Assembly: GCF_004297405.1 (NCBI RefSeq)
Contig: NZ_SCVC01000004.1
Span: 186,001 to 250,000, forward strand
Reading direction: 5' to 3'
DNA length: 64,000 nt
DNA from: Reyranella sp.
Lineage (GTDB): Bacteria > Pseudomonadota > Alphaproteobacteria > Reyranellales > Reyranellaceae
Below, piece after piece: positions 9,293-17,802 of this stretch. The notes under the pieces are model-generated. The model did not search any database. It was given only the letters and a program-made list of their open reading frames with translations, and was not told where the DNA came from. Numbering within the stretch: the first letter of the stretch is position 1; the number at the start of each line of letters is the position of its first letter. Both the position numbers and the translations under genes were made by a program.

Positions 9293-9746
9293 GCGGCACG
9301 ATCTGCCCGCGGATCTCACCGTCGGGATATTTTTCCGTCATGACGTTGACGTACCAGCGGCCAGCCAGAACCTCGTCGGCCTGCTGCTTCGTCAACGTTA
9401 CGCCATCGCTGATCGTCGAGCGGTCGGCGTAGAACGGCACGTTGATCGGCGCGACCTGCTGGGCGTTCTGCCCCACCGGCGCCGGACCGTGGAGATAGGC
9501 CATCGTCACCGGCCCACTCAGGCCCGCCACGTTGAGACGATATTCCAGCACCTTGGTCGAGGGTCGATAGACCGCCTCGAACCAGCCGCCGCCCTTGGTC
9601 TCGACCGGCGGCACTTGGCTGGCCCCGTTCAGGGTCGCGCGAAAGTCGGTCTTGGGGACTCTCGGCTCACCCAGATTGAGGGAGCAGCCTGAAGCGGTGA
9701 GCAGGAGGCCCAAGACCAGGGCCGAGCGGCGTAAGGAGCGATGCAT
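9282..9746 (-). CDS. CHRD-domain lipoprotein
   Basis: A 154-residue exported protein. The signal peptide ends in a lipobox-like LTASGC (Cys21), so the mature protein is probably a lipoprotein. The rest is a single CHRD domain: FRATLNGASQVPPVETKG at the start, AYLHGPAPVGQNA in the middle, and a C-terminal WYVNVMTEKYPDGEIRGQI. CHRD domains occur in secreted and surface proteins; no enzymatic role is established. GAGG precedes the ATG. It stands alone between two oxidative modules. Confidence 0.88.
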   Translation of the reverse strand: MHRSLRRSALVLGLLLTASGCSLNLGEPRVPKTDFRATLNGASQVPPVETKGGGWFEAVYRPSTKVLEYRLNVAGLSGPVTMAYLHGPAPVGQNAQQVAPINVPFYADRSTISDGVTLTKQQADEVLAGRWYVNVMTEKYPDGEIRGQIVPLKK

Positions 9747-9793
9747 GCGTCCTCAGTCTACGTCGCTCACGGCCCGAATATCTCCCCCGATAA

Positions 9794-11539
9794 TCACGCT
9801 TTGTGATGGACCGGCGCGCGGCCATAGACCGGCGTCGGCAGCCCTTCCAGGCGGGCCTTGAGCTGCAGGCCGAGGAAAATAGAGTACAGCCGCGACTGCA
9901 TCAGGTTGCCGCCATGGAACCAGAGGTTTTCCTGCGCCGTCGGCTTCCACATGTTGCGCAGCTCGCCTTCCCAGGGTCCGGGATCCTTGGCCGTACCCGA
10001 TCCGAGGCCCCAGCATTTTCCGACCTTGTCGGCGACTTCCGGCGAGATCAGTTCAGCCGCCCACTGGTTCATCGAACCATAGCCCGTGGCGTAGACGACG
10101 AGATCGGCGTTGAGCGTGCTGCCATCGTTGAGAACGACCGAGTCCTCGGTCATGCGCGCGACCTCGACACCCGACCGGAGCTTGATGCGGCCGCTGGCGA
10201 TCAGGTCGGAAGCGCCGACGTCGATGTAGTATCCAGAGCCGCGACGGAGATACATCGGCCCGATACCGGTGCCATCCTCGCCGAAGGTCAGCATGAAGCC
10301 CGCTGCTTCCAGCCGCGCGTAGAAGTCTGCATCCTCCCGCCGGATCTTCTCGACCGTCGCCTGGGAGAAAGTCGGCAAGGCTCCGTAGGGTACTGACGCC
10401 GTCGTGAGGTCGGCGATCTCTGTCGTGATCCCCGAGGCCACCGCCTCTTCGGAGTAGTACGGCCGATAACGTGCCAGGGTCTCGGCGCGCACGACCAGCG
10501 TTGGCGAGCGCTGCAGGAGCGTTACATCGGCGCCATGCTCCCAGAGATCGGCGGCAATATCGTGCGCCGAATTGTTCGAGCCCACGACAACGCACTTCTT
10601 GCCGCTCCAGCCCTCGCCGCCGGCATGGCGGCTGGAATGATGCTGCGTGCCTCGGAAGGTCTCGCGCCCCGGAAAGTTGGGAATTTCAGCAAAGCCTGAC
10701 ATGCCGGTCGCGATGACCAGATGCTTCGGCCGCAGGGTCACATCCTTGCCGTCGCGATCGACCACGACGGTCCACTCACGCTTGGCCTCGTCCCACGACG
10801 CGCTCCGGCACGGCGACTTCGACCAGTAATCGAGTTCCATGATCTTGGTGTAGGACTCGAGCCAGTCGCCCATCTTGTCCTTGGGTGTGTAGATCGGCCA
10901 ATGGTCCGGGAACGGCAGGTACGGAAGATGGTCGTACCAAACGGGATCGTGCAGGCAGAGCGACTTGTACCGGCTACGCCAGGCATCGCCCGGCCTCGGA
11001 TGACGATCGACGATGAGTGTCGGCACACCGAGCCTCTTCAGCCGCGCACCGAGCCCGATACCGCCCTGTCCGCCGCCGACGATCAGCACGAAGGGTTGGC
11101 GATCATAGCCCAGCTCGCTGGCATCGGCGTGGCGGCGGTCGGTCCATGTCACGCGGTTCTGGATGGCGCCATGCTCGGTCCCGATCTCGCGTGACGGACC
11201 GCGCTTCTCCTCGAATCCCTTCAGCTCGTTCAAGGCGGTGAGCAGCGTCCAGGCTTTGCCGTCCTTCAGCCGGACATGGCCCGTACCGCGGCCCTGCGCC
11301 GTTTCGAAGGTGAACCAGCCGCTCCGCTCACCGGCCTTGAACGATTCCGGCCGCACATCGGCCAGACGTGACTTGAGCATGTCAGCAATCGCAGAGCGGC
11401 TCTCGAGCGTGGTGATGTTCCAGGTGAAGGCCACGAGATCGCGCCAGTAGCACTCCCCGGCGAACAGAGACGCAACGCCCTCGATATCGGAACGGTTCAG
11501 CGCAGACGCAAACTCGGCAAGCCACTCGGTCTCGTTCAT
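9794..11539 (-). CDS. Flavin-containing monooxygenase with N-terminal NTF2/SnoaL-like domain
   Basis: A 581-residue fusion. Residues 1 to about 125 look like an NTF2/SnoaL fold (ALNRSDIEGVASLFAGECYW, ending GHVRLKDGKAWTLLT). The remainder is a class B flavin monooxygenase with FVLIVGGGQGGIGLGARL for FAD, an FMO-type FRGTQHHSSR and the NADPH motif VVVGSNNSAHDIAADL. It ends in a YATGYG-containing FAD loop. Such enzymes N- or S-oxygenate or perform Baeyer-Villiger reactions. The ATG at 11539 follows GGAAAG; a longer reading to 12088 would run antisense to the divergent amidohydrolase gene and is rejected. Confidence 0.88.
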   Translation of the reverse strand: MNETEWLAEFASALNRSDIEGVASLFAGECYWRDLVAFTWNITTLESRSAIADMLKSRLADVRPESFKAGERSGWFTFETAQGRGTGHVRLKDGKAWTLLTALNELKGFEEKRGPSREIGTEHGAIQNRVTWTDRRHADASELGYDRQPFVLIVGGGQGGIGLGARLKRLGVPTLIVDRHPRPGDAWRSRYKSLCLHDPVWYDHLPYLPFPDHWPIYTPKDKMGDWLESYTKIMELDYWSKSPCRSASWDEAKREWTVVVDRDGKDVTLRPKHLVIATGMSGFAEIPNFPGRETFRGTQHHSSRHAGGEGWSGKKCVVVGSNNSAHDIAADLWEHGADVTLLQRSPTLVVRAETLARYRPYYSEEAVASGITTEIADLTTASVPYGALPTFSQATVEKIRREDADFYARLEAAGFMLTFGEDGTGIGPMYLRRGSGYYIDVGASDLIASGRIKLRSGVEVARMTEDSVVLNDGSTLNADLVVYATGYGSMNQWAAELISPEVADKVGKCWGLGSGTAKDPGPWEGELRNMWKPTAQENLWFHGGNLMQSRLYSIFLGLQLKARLEGLPTPVYGRAPVHHKA

Positions 11540-11605
11540 TGTCTTTCCATTGCAGCGGTTCTGACGGCGGCGCACTCTAGAACAATCGCCCGGGAGGAAC
11601 GAACG

Positions 11606-12745
11606 ATGAAGTACGACGTCATTTCCGCCGATGGACATGTCGACCTGATCTGGCTGCCGCCGGATCTCTTCACGAAGAATGCGTCCACCTCGATGAAGGA
11701 GCGCATGCCCTATGTCGTCGACGGACCCAAGGGACCGGAATGGACGAGCATCAAGGGTGCGAAGTTCGGTCTGGTGAACGGCATGGGGTCGGCGGGCCGC
11801 GAATATGTACCGGGCATCATCCATCGCTCCGACCGCATGGCGTCGACCGGTCTCTACGATGACGGCAAGAAGGGCCTCCGTCGTCTCACCGACGTCGAGC
11901 TTCGCCTGAAGGACCAGGAACGCGATGGCGTGCAGGCCGAAGTGCTGTACGGCATCCTGGGCGCCAGCGGCCGGTTGAACGATCCCGAAGCCGCGACCGA
12001 AGTGCTGCGAATCTACAACGACTGGCTGCACGATTTCTGCAGCGCCGCGCCCGACCGACTGGTCGGCCTCGCCAACATTCCCAATCACGACATGGGGGTC
12101 GCGGTTGCCGAGGCGAGCCGCAACGCCAAGCGTGGCGTCAAAGGGTTCGACGTCGCCAACAAGCCCGACATGACACCGCTATGGGATCCGTTCTGGGAAC
12201 CGCTGTGGCAGCTCGCGCACGAAACCGGCATCCCGATCCATTTCCACACGATCGGCGGCCGTTCGCCCGACACGAGCAAGATGCCGGTCTTCGTGCAGCG
12301 TCGTGCCTTTGCCGCTCACATCACCAACTTCCAGATGCACATGGGCTACATGCTCATGTCGCTTATCTTCAGTGGCGCCCCCGAGCGTTATCCCAACCTC
12401 AAGATCGTGATCGGCGAAGCTGGGCTAGGCTGGATCCCCTACGTGCTGCAGCACATGGACCTCGAATGGGAGGACCAGTTCAAGGACCTCGACCTCAAGA
12501 TGAAGCCATCGGAATACTGGCATCGTCAGTTCTATGCGACCTACCAGACCGATCCGGTCGGTGTGCGTCTGTTCGACCTGCTGGGCGTCGATAACGTGAT
12601 GTGGGGATCGGACTTCCCTCATCCCGACGGCATCTGGCCCGACTCGCAGGAGTTCCTGGACAAGGAGTTGAGCGGCGTCAGCGCCGACGTGCGCCGCAAA
12701 GTGACCCGCGACAACGCCGTGAAGCTCTACCAATTGGCGGCGTGA
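11606..12745 (+). CDS. Amidohydrolase-family protein (ACMSD/resorcylate decarboxylase-like)
   Basis: A 379-residue amidohydrolase-2 protein starting MKYDVISADGHVDL, the DxHxx form common in the branch related to aminocarboxymuconate-semialdehyde decarboxylase. The barrel carries IPIHFHTIGG (metal His) and VMWGSDFPHPDGIWP with the catalytic Asp. A strong GGGAGGA precedes the ATG. It diverges across 66 bases from the flavin monooxygenase, and the two may act in one pathway on an aromatic or heterocyclic compound. The exact reaction is not readable. Confidence 0.88.
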   Translation: MKYDVISADGHVDLIWLPPDLFTKNASTSMKERMPYVVDGPKGPEWTSIKGAKFGLVNGMGSAGREYVPGIIHRSDRMASTGLYDDGKKGLRRLTDVELRLKDQERDGVQAEVLYGILGASGRLNDPEAATEVLRIYNDWLHDFCSAAPDRLVGLANIPNHDMGVAVAEASRNAKRGVKGFDVANKPDMTPLWDPFWEPLWQLAHETGIPIHFHTIGGRSPDTSKMPVFVQRRAFAAHITNFQMHMGYMLMSLIFSGAPERYPNLKIVIGEAGLGWIPYVLQHMDLEWEDQFKDLDLKMKPSEYWHRQFYATYQTDPVGVRLFDLLGVDNVMWGSDFPHPDGIWPDSQEFLDKELSGVSADVRRKVTRDNAVKLYQLAA

Positions 12746-12746
12746 A

Positions 12747-13595
12747 GTGGCCCTTCCGGATGGAGCGGCGCGCACAGCCCTCCTGACGACCCTGGCGATG
12801 CTGGCCTTCGCCGGCAACTCGCTGCTCTGTCGCATTGCCTTGCGCGATACGACGATCGATGCGGCGAGCTTCACATCGATCCGGCTGGCATCGGGCGCCC
12901 TGATCCTGTTGCTGATCCTGCGTCGCCGCGGCGTGCGGCCACTCGCCGCCGGAAGCTGGCCGATGGCCGCCGCCCTGTTCGCCTATGCGATCGCCTTCTC
13001 CTTTGCCTATCGCGACCTCACCGCGGCGACCGGCGCGCTGCTGCTCTTCGGCGGCGTGCAGCTTACGATGACGAGCTATGGACTCGCCTCGGGTGAGCGC
13101 CTGTCGGGTCTGCGGCTGGTCGGCGTGCTGGTGGCTGTCGGCGGCCTCGTCTGGCTGCTGCTGCCCGGCCTCGCCGCGCCATCCTATCTCGCAGCCGCTT
13201 TGATGCTGGCCGCAGGCGCCGCCTGGGGCGTCTATTCGGTTCTCGGTCGCAGTGCGGGTGATCCGACGACGGCGACCGGTGGCAATTTCGTGCGGGCCGT
13301 CCCGTTCGCCGCCGCGGTGAGCCTCGCCGCAGCAAGCCATGCCAGCCCCGATCCGACCGGCGTTTTCTATGCCGTGCTCTCCGGCGCGGTCACGTCCGGC
13401 CTGGGCTATGTCCTTTGGTACGCCGTGCTGCCGGCGCTCTCGGCAACATCGGCGGCGACAATCCAGCTTTGCGTGCCAGCCATTGCCGCGCTGGGCGGGG
13501 TGGTGCTACTCGCCGAACCGATCACGTCGAGGCTGTTGCTGGCGTCGGCCGCGATCCTGGGCGGCATTGCACTTACGATCACCAGGAAGAACTGA
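12747..13595 (+). CDS. EamA/DMT-superfamily transporter
   Basis: A 282-residue inner-membrane protein of ten predicted helices made of two EamA repeats. The first begins TLAMLAFAGNSLLCRIAL and the second AALMLAAGAAWGVYSVLGR; each ends in a hydrophobic helix, the last followed by LTITRKN. GTG 12747 starts one base after the preceding stop, so translation is probably coupled to the amidohydrolase gene. Such transporters export amino acids or metabolites. Confidence 0.88.
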   Translation: MALPDGAARTALLTTLAMLAFAGNSLLCRIALRDTTIDAASFTSIRLASGALILLLILRRRGVRPLAAGSWPMAAALFAYAIAFSFAYRDLTAATGALLLFGGVQLTMTSYGLASGERLSGLRLVGVLVAVGGLVWLLLPGLAAPSYLAAALMLAAGAAWGVYSVLGRSAGDPTTATGGNFVRAVPFAAAVSLAAASHASPDPTGVFYAVLSGAVTSGLGYVLWYAVLPALSATSAATIQLCVPAIAALGGVVLLAEPITSRLLLASAAILGGIALTITRKN

Positions 13596-13606
13596 AAGCG
13601 GGGAAC

Positions 13607-14809
13607 ATGTTCGAGGTTGCGGAGCGTCTGAAGAACGTGAAGGTGTCGGCGTCGGCAGCAATGACCCGCAAGGTCCGCGAGCTGCGCGCCCAGGGCGTCA
13701 AGATCGTGGGTCTTTCCTCTGGCGAACCCGACTTCCCCACCCCGCCGCATGCCATCGAAGCGGCTCACAAGGCAGCCCTCGCCGGCGACACCAAGTATCC
13801 GCCGCAGGATGGCGTGAAGCCCCTGAAGGAAGCCATTCGCACCAAGTTCAAGCGCGACAACAATCTCGACTATGCGCTGGAGGAAATCATGGTCTCCAAT
13901 GGCAGCAAGCAGATCATGTACGACGCGCTGATGGCGAGCGTGAACCCCGGCGACGAAGTGATCATCCCCGCGCCCGGCTGGATTTCCTATGCCGACCAGG
14001 CCGTGCTGGCGGGAGCGACGCCGGTGCCAGTGTCGTGCCCCGAGAACAATCAATTCAAGCTGCGCGCCGAGGATCTCGACGCCGTGATCACGGCAAAGAC
14101 CAAGTGGGTCGTGCTGAACTTCCCCAACAATCCAACCGGGGCCGTCTGTTCACGCGCTGAGATGCGCCAGATCTGCGACGTGCTGCTGAAGCACAAGCAG
14201 GTCATGGTGATGGCCGACGATGTCTACGAGCACCTGGTCTATGACGGTTTCGAGTTCTGCACGGTCGCGGAAGTCGAACCGGCGTTGAAGGATCGCACGC
14301 TGACTGTGAATGGTGCGTCCAAGGCCTATGCCATGACCGGCTGGCGTGTCGGCTTTGCCGGTGGCCCGCGCGCCATGATCGCGGCCATGACCAACATGCA
14401 GGGCCAGATCGGCTCGGGCATCTCGACCATCAGTCAGGCGGCGGCAACGGCGGCGCTGAACGGACCGCAGGAACTGTTGAAGGAGCGCGCTGCCGATTAT
14501 CGCAAGCGCCGGGACAAGGTAGTGAACATGTTGCGCGCCGCGCCGGGGCTTACCTGTCACATGCCGGAAGGCGCCTTCTATGTCTTTCCCAACATCGCAG
14601 GCTGCATCGGCAAGACGACCAAGGGCGGACGCAAGCTCACCAGCGATACCGATTTCGTGACGGCGCTTCTCGAGGAGAAGCATGTCGCCACGGTGCAGGG
14701 AGCTGCCTATGGCATGAGCCCCTACTTCCGCATCTCTTACGCAACGGACATGGCAAGCCTTCGCGACGGCTGCACCCGCATCCAGGAGTTCTGCGCCGAA
14801 CTGCACTGA
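13607..14809 (+). CDS. Class I PLP-dependent aminotransferase (aspartate aminotransferase family)
   Basis: A 400-residue fold-type I aminotransferase. Visible motifs are VGLSSGEPDFPTP near the N-terminus, the substrate-pocket LNFPNNPTGAVCS, ADDVYEHLVYDG, the PLP lysine in NGASKAYAMTGWRVGF, and the C-terminal arginine in YFRISYATD. These fit the AspC subgroup Ib common in alphaproteobacteria. The ATG at 13607 has GGGGA upstream and is 11 bases after the EamA gene. The protein is cytoplasmic and transfers the amino group of aspartate or a related amino acid to 2-oxoglutarate. Confidence 0.93.
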   Translation: MFEVAERLKNVKVSASAAMTRKVRELRAQGVKIVGLSSGEPDFPTPPHAIEAAHKAALAGDTKYPPQDGVKPLKEAIRTKFKRDNNLDYALEEIMVSNGSKQIMYDALMASVNPGDEVIIPAPGWISYADQAVLAGATPVPVSCPENNQFKLRAEDLDAVITAKTKWVVLNFPNNPTGAVCSRAEMRQICDVLLKHKQVMVMADDVYEHLVYDGFEFCTVAEVEPALKDRTLTVNGASKAYAMTGWRVGFAGGPRAMIAAMTNMQGQIGSGISTISQAAATAALNGPQELLKERAADYRKRRDKVVNMLRAAPGLTCHMPEGAFYVFPNIAGCIGKTTKGGRKLTSDTDFVTALLEEKHVATVQGAAYGMSPYFRISYATDMASLRDGCTRIQEFCAELH

Positions 14810-14824
14810 AGGGTCTGGCGACGC

Positions 14825-14854
14825 ACGCCGCAACCGTCCGAAACGATGCGGCGT
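14825..14854 (+). promoter_or_regulatory. GC-rich stem-loop in the leader of the small basic-protein gene
   Basis: ACGCCGC (14825-14831) and GCGGCGT (14848-14854) form a perfect 7-bp stem around a 16-base loop that can itself pair CGT with ACG. It lies 16 bases after the aminotransferase stop. It could be an attenuator or a terminator of the upstream gene, but no T-run follows. Confidence 0.4.
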
Positions 14855-14886
14855 TCCTCCATCAGGGGTTTCCTAATGAGGAGGAA
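14854..14886 (+). promoter_or_regulatory. Possible ribosome-binding-site-masking hairpin
   Basis: TTCCTCC (14854-14860) is an exact complement of the Shine-Dalgarno GGAGGAA (14880-14886), which ends three bases before the ATG at 14890. The loop is 19 bases. If formed in the mRNA it would hide the whole ribosome-binding site. The left arm shares its first base with the end of the preceding stem-loop. The pairing is seen in sequence; the regulatory role is inferred. Confidence 0.4.
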
Positions 14887-14889
14887 TCC

Positions 14890-15192
14890 ATGCCACGCGG
14901 CGACAAGTCGAAGTACACGGGCAAGCAGGATCGCAAAGCCGATCACATCGCGAAGGGCTACGAGAAACGCGGCGTCTCGCACAAGGAAGCGGAGCGACGC
15001 GCCTGGGCGACAGTCAACAAGGAAAGCGGCGGCGGCAACAAGAGTGGTTCCGGCCGCGGCAAGAAGGACACGAAGGTTTCTTCGCGCAAGGGCGGCAAGC
15101 TGGGTGGTCGCGCCGCAGCAGCTCGACCAAAGGCGGCACGATCGGCATCGGCACGCAAGGCCGCCGCAACACGCAAGCGGCGGGCGGCCTGA
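14890..15192 (+). CDS. Small lysine/arginine-rich protein ('plasmid stabilization protein'-like)
   Basis: A 100-residue, very basic protein. Residues 1-50 are MPRGDKSKYTGKQDRKADHI onward to the WATVNKESGGG segment, which matches small proteins usually labelled plasmid stabilization protein in alphaproteobacteria. The tail is a low-complexity run rich in Lys, Arg, Ala, Gly and Ser, like histone H1-like proteins. It might bind nucleic acid; the family name does not prove a plasmid role. The leader carries two stem-loops, the second overlapping the strong GGAGGAA site. It ends 11 bases from a convergent gene. Confidence 0.82.
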   Translation: MPRGDKSKYTGKQDRKADHIAKGYEKRGVSHKEAERRAWATVNKESGGGNKSGSGRGKKDTKVSSRKGGKLGGRAAAARPKAARSASARKAAATRKRRAA

Positions 15193-15203
15193 GATGGCAA
15201 TGA

Positions 15204-15653
15204 TCAGAGTGAGTTGATTTCCTGGACCTTGGCAGGAATTCCAAGCTTGCGCGAGCAGAGCGGCCAGTGCCAGGACTCGCCGAGTTCGAAGATCATGTAT
15301 GAGGCCAGCTTCATGGCCTTGTCGTAATCCTGCGCGGCGTCGATCGCCTCGCGGGCCGTCAACACCGTTCCATCATGTCGCTGCTGGTAGGTCATGTAGG
15401 TGCGCGCGGTGAACTGAAAGCGGCCATGATAGGCGCCACGTCCGCCGTAGATCGGCTGCGACTGCGGCCCCCAGCTTCCACTCTCGCACGTCGCAAGCTG
15501 CTGCATCACCTGCTCCTTGCGCTCGTCGATATCCTGCTGACGCGGATCGACGGCCGGTGCCGTAGCAGCGACTTGATGTTTGTTGGTGGTGCACCCACAA
15601 CCGCCGAAGGCAGCCGCGAGAAGAACCGAGCAGGTTGTAGCGCGCAGAGTCAC
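15204..15653 (-). CDS. Lysozyme/transglycosylase-like secreted lipoprotein
   Basis: A 149-residue exported protein. A hydrophobic leader with a Cys cluster (AAAFGGCGC) suggests lipid attachment. The domain from about residue 50 has a possible catalytic Glu in LATCESGSWG, then GAYHGRFQFTARTYMTYQQR and AREAIDAAQDYDKAMKLASY. This pattern resembles resuscitation-promoting-factor/lysozyme-like muralytic domains. The GTG at 15653 gives a sensible signal peptide; an ATG nearby is out of frame. It is divergent from the MORN-repeat gene and may trim peptidoglycan. Family assignment is moderate. Confidence 0.65.
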   Translation of the reverse strand: MTLRATTCSVLLAAAFGGCGCTTNKHQVAATAPAVDPRQQDIDERKEQVMQQLATCESGSWGPQSQPIYGGRGAYHGRFQFTARTYMTYQQRHDGTVLTAREAIDAAQDYDKAMKLASYMIFELGESWHWPLCSRKLGIPAKVQEINSL

Positions 15654-15769
15654 AACCGTTCATTGTTCTCACGATTCGATGGCCCGGGTAAACCCATCAA
15701 TCCCGTCTCACCACAAAGACACAGCAGGGCCGAAGCAGGAACACGTCGGGAACTTTTAGAGATCACAAT

Positions 15770-16147
15770 ATGCGCAACTCGAACAACAAATTGAAAGACG
15801 GTCCCTTCACTGCACACTTCAAGGACGGCTCAGTCTCGGTGACAGGGCAGTATCGCGACGGCATGAAGACAGGAGCCTGGAAGTATTTCCTGCTGAATGG
15901 ACGCTTGAAGGCGACCGGACGCTATGAAAACGATCTCATGATCGGGAAATGGAAGTGGTATCGCGAGAATGGCGAACTGATGCAGACCGGCTCGTTCACG
16001 GCAGGAAACAAATCCGGCACCTGGACACGCTATCGGCCAAACGGCGTGCTGCTCGACGAAGGCACTTTCGCGAACAACAAGAAGACCGGTGAATGGCGAA
16101 GCTTCGACGCTAACGGGAAACCCGCCAAGACGACTCGCTTCAAATAG
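15770..16147 (+). CDS. MORN-repeat protein (YwqK-family antitoxin-like)
   Basis: A 125-residue protein made almost entirely of about five 22-24-residue MORN-type repeats with pattern G-x-Y-x-x-x-x-x-x-G-x-W (TGQYRDGMKTGAWKYF, TGRYENDLMIGKWKWY, TGSFTAGNKSGTWTRY, EGTFANNKKTGEWRSF). The family name YwqK comes from a Bacillus toxin-immunity locus; most proteobacterial members have no known toxin. There is no signal peptide. A divergent promoter region of 116 bases separates it from the lysozyme-like gene, and the gene ends nine bases from a convergent CoA ligase. Confidence 0.8.
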   Translation: MRNSNNKLKDGPFTAHFKDGSVSVTGQYRDGMKTGAWKYFLLNGRLKATGRYENDLMIGKWKWYRENGELMQTGSFTAGNKSGTWTRYRPNGVLLDEGTFANNKKTGEWRSFDANGKPAKTTRFK

Positions 16148-16156
16148 GTAAACCCG

Positions 16157-17722
16157 CTAGCCGACCTGCCGCGACTGTCCTGCCCAGTACCTCGCGCGCA
16201 GAACTTTCTTGTCGACCTTTCCGACAGCCGTGAGCGGCAAACTCTCGACGAACTCGACCTGCTTGGGCGCATGCGTGCCACCCTTGCGATCCTTCACCAA
16301 CTGCATCAGCGCCTCGGCTGCAGGTTGCGTACCGGCTTTGGCGACGATCAACGCTGCAACAGCCTCACCCCATTTATCATGTGGCACGCCGATCACCGCG
16401 GCCATCGCGACATCGGGATGCGAGGAAAGGACATCTTCGACTTCGCGCGGGAAGATGTTGAAACCGCCGCTCACGATCATGTCCTTCTTGCGATCGACAA
16501 TGTAGAGGTATCCGCGCTCGTCGGCGCGCGCGATGTCGCCGGTGTGCAGCCAACCGCCCTTGAAGGTCTCCGCGGTCTGCTCCGGGCGCTTCCAGTACTG
16601 CTCCATCGCGTGCGGGGCACGCACGCAGATCTCACCTGCCTCGCCCGGTTTCACTTCCTCATTGTCGTCGTCGCGCAAGGTGACGCTGCAGGAAGCGATG
16701 GGGAAACCGCAGGACGCAAAGAGCTCTGGTCGCGCCGCATCGTGATCGGCCTTGCGCAGCACGCTCACCGGATAGCATTCGGTCTGACCATAGAGCTGAC
16801 TGAACACCGGACCGATGCGCTCCAGCCCTTCGACCAGCCGCGTCGGCGACATCGGCGAGGCGCCATAGAGAATCAGCTCCAGCGAGGAGAGGTCGGTCTT
16901 CTCGAGTTTGGGATGATCCAGCATCACATAGATCATCGTCGGGACCATCAGCGTGAAGTTGATCTTCTCGCGCTCGATGGTCGCCAGGAATTTCTCAGAA
17001 TCGAAACCCTTCAGCAGATGGATCGCGCCTCCCTTGAGCAAGGAGGGCAGCACTTTGGTGCCGGACACATGCGTGATCGGCGCCGCTGCAAGATAGCGCG
17101 GCATATCCGGAAACTCGAAATCGGCAGCGACCGAGATGGCCGAGGCAGCCGTCGAACGATGACGCCGGATCGCGCCCTTCGACTTGCCGGTCGTGCCGCC
17201 TGTGTAGTTGATGATGGCGTAGTCGTCGGCGTCGGTGAGATCGACGGGTGTTGCCTCTCCCACTTTCTCGGCGGCGGCCATCACGTTCCGGCCGAAGTCG
17301 GCCCGGCCCATCGTGAGGACGATTCCAAGTCGATCGGCTGCCTTGGCGGTGAGTTCTCCGCCGCGTTCAGCGTGGGTGTGTGAATCGACGATCAACGCGG
17401 TCGCGCCGGAGTCCTCGATCACGTCGAGATGATCGGCGAGAGCGCCCAAGGGATGCAGCCACGTGACGACGAGACCCAGACCCTGCGCTGCTACACCGGC
17501 GCACCAAGTTTCCGCGCTGTTGGCACTAAGGAATGCCGCCGTCTGCCCTTTGACGAGCCCTGCCGCGGCCATGGCCGCCTGCAGCCGGCCGATGAGCGAC
17601 AGGGTGGCACGGTAGGTGAGACTGCCACCATCCCAGACGAACGCCCGGCGATCGGGAAAACGCGCCAATGCGCGCAGAGTCATCGTGGTGGCGGTCGGCG
17701 CCTGGGCGATAGTGTCGTTCAC
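16157..17722 (-). CDS. AMP-forming acyl-CoA synthetase
   Basis: A 521-residue adenylate-forming ligase. Visible core motifs are the P-loop IINYTGGTTGKSKGAIRRH, LYGQTECYPV, the ribose-binding GWLHTGDIARADERGYLYIV and VDRKKDMIVSGGFNIFPREV. The catalytic lysine is in LTAVGKVDKKVLRA. Length and motifs fit fatty- or aromatic-acid:CoA ligases. GTG 17722 follows GAGGG. It lies 71 bases downstream of the TetR gene on the same strand and likely supplies the CoA ester to the divergent dehydrogenase/DUF35/thiolase-like module. Confidence 0.9.
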   Translation of the reverse strand: MNDTIAQAPTATTMTLRALARFPDRRAFVWDGGSLTYRATLSLIGRLQAAMAAAGLVKGQTAAFLSANSAETWCAGVAAQGLGLVVTWLHPLGALADHLDVIEDSGATALIVDSHTHAERGGELTAKAADRLGIVLTMGRADFGRNVMAAAEKVGEATPVDLTDADDYAIINYTGGTTGKSKGAIRRHRSTAASAISVAADFEFPDMPRYLAAAPITHVSGTKVLPSLLKGGAIHLLKGFDSEKFLATIEREKINFTLMVPTMIYVMLDHPKLEKTDLSSLELILYGASPMSPTRLVEGLERIGPVFSQLYGQTECYPVSVLRKADHDAARPELFASCGFPIASCSVTLRDDDNEEVKPGEAGEICVRAPHAMEQYWKRPEQTAETFKGGWLHTGDIARADERGYLYIVDRKKDMIVSGGFNIFPREVEDVLSSHPDVAMAAVIGVPHDKWGEAVAALIVAKAGTQPAAEALMQLVKDRKGGTHAPKQVEFVESLPLTAVGKVDKKVLRARYWAGQSRQVG

Positions 17723-17788
17723 TTGGCATTCCCTCGCGATTTCATGGCCGACTTTCCGCCGGCTCTTTGATTGTCACAGTGTAGGCGC

Positions 17789-17802
17789 GCTCCTCATGGA
17801 GC
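17789..17802 (-). other. Small inverted repeat at the TetR stop codon
   Basis: GCTCC and GGAGC pair perfectly around a four-base loop that contains the TGA stop of the TetR gene (minus strand). No U-run follows, so it is at best a weak terminator or 3'-end stabiliser. Confidence 0.25.

Noticed and set aside
16271..17383. A 370-codon open frame on the plus strand
   Set aside because: It lies antisense to the CoA synthetase gene with all core ligase motifs; no independent support.
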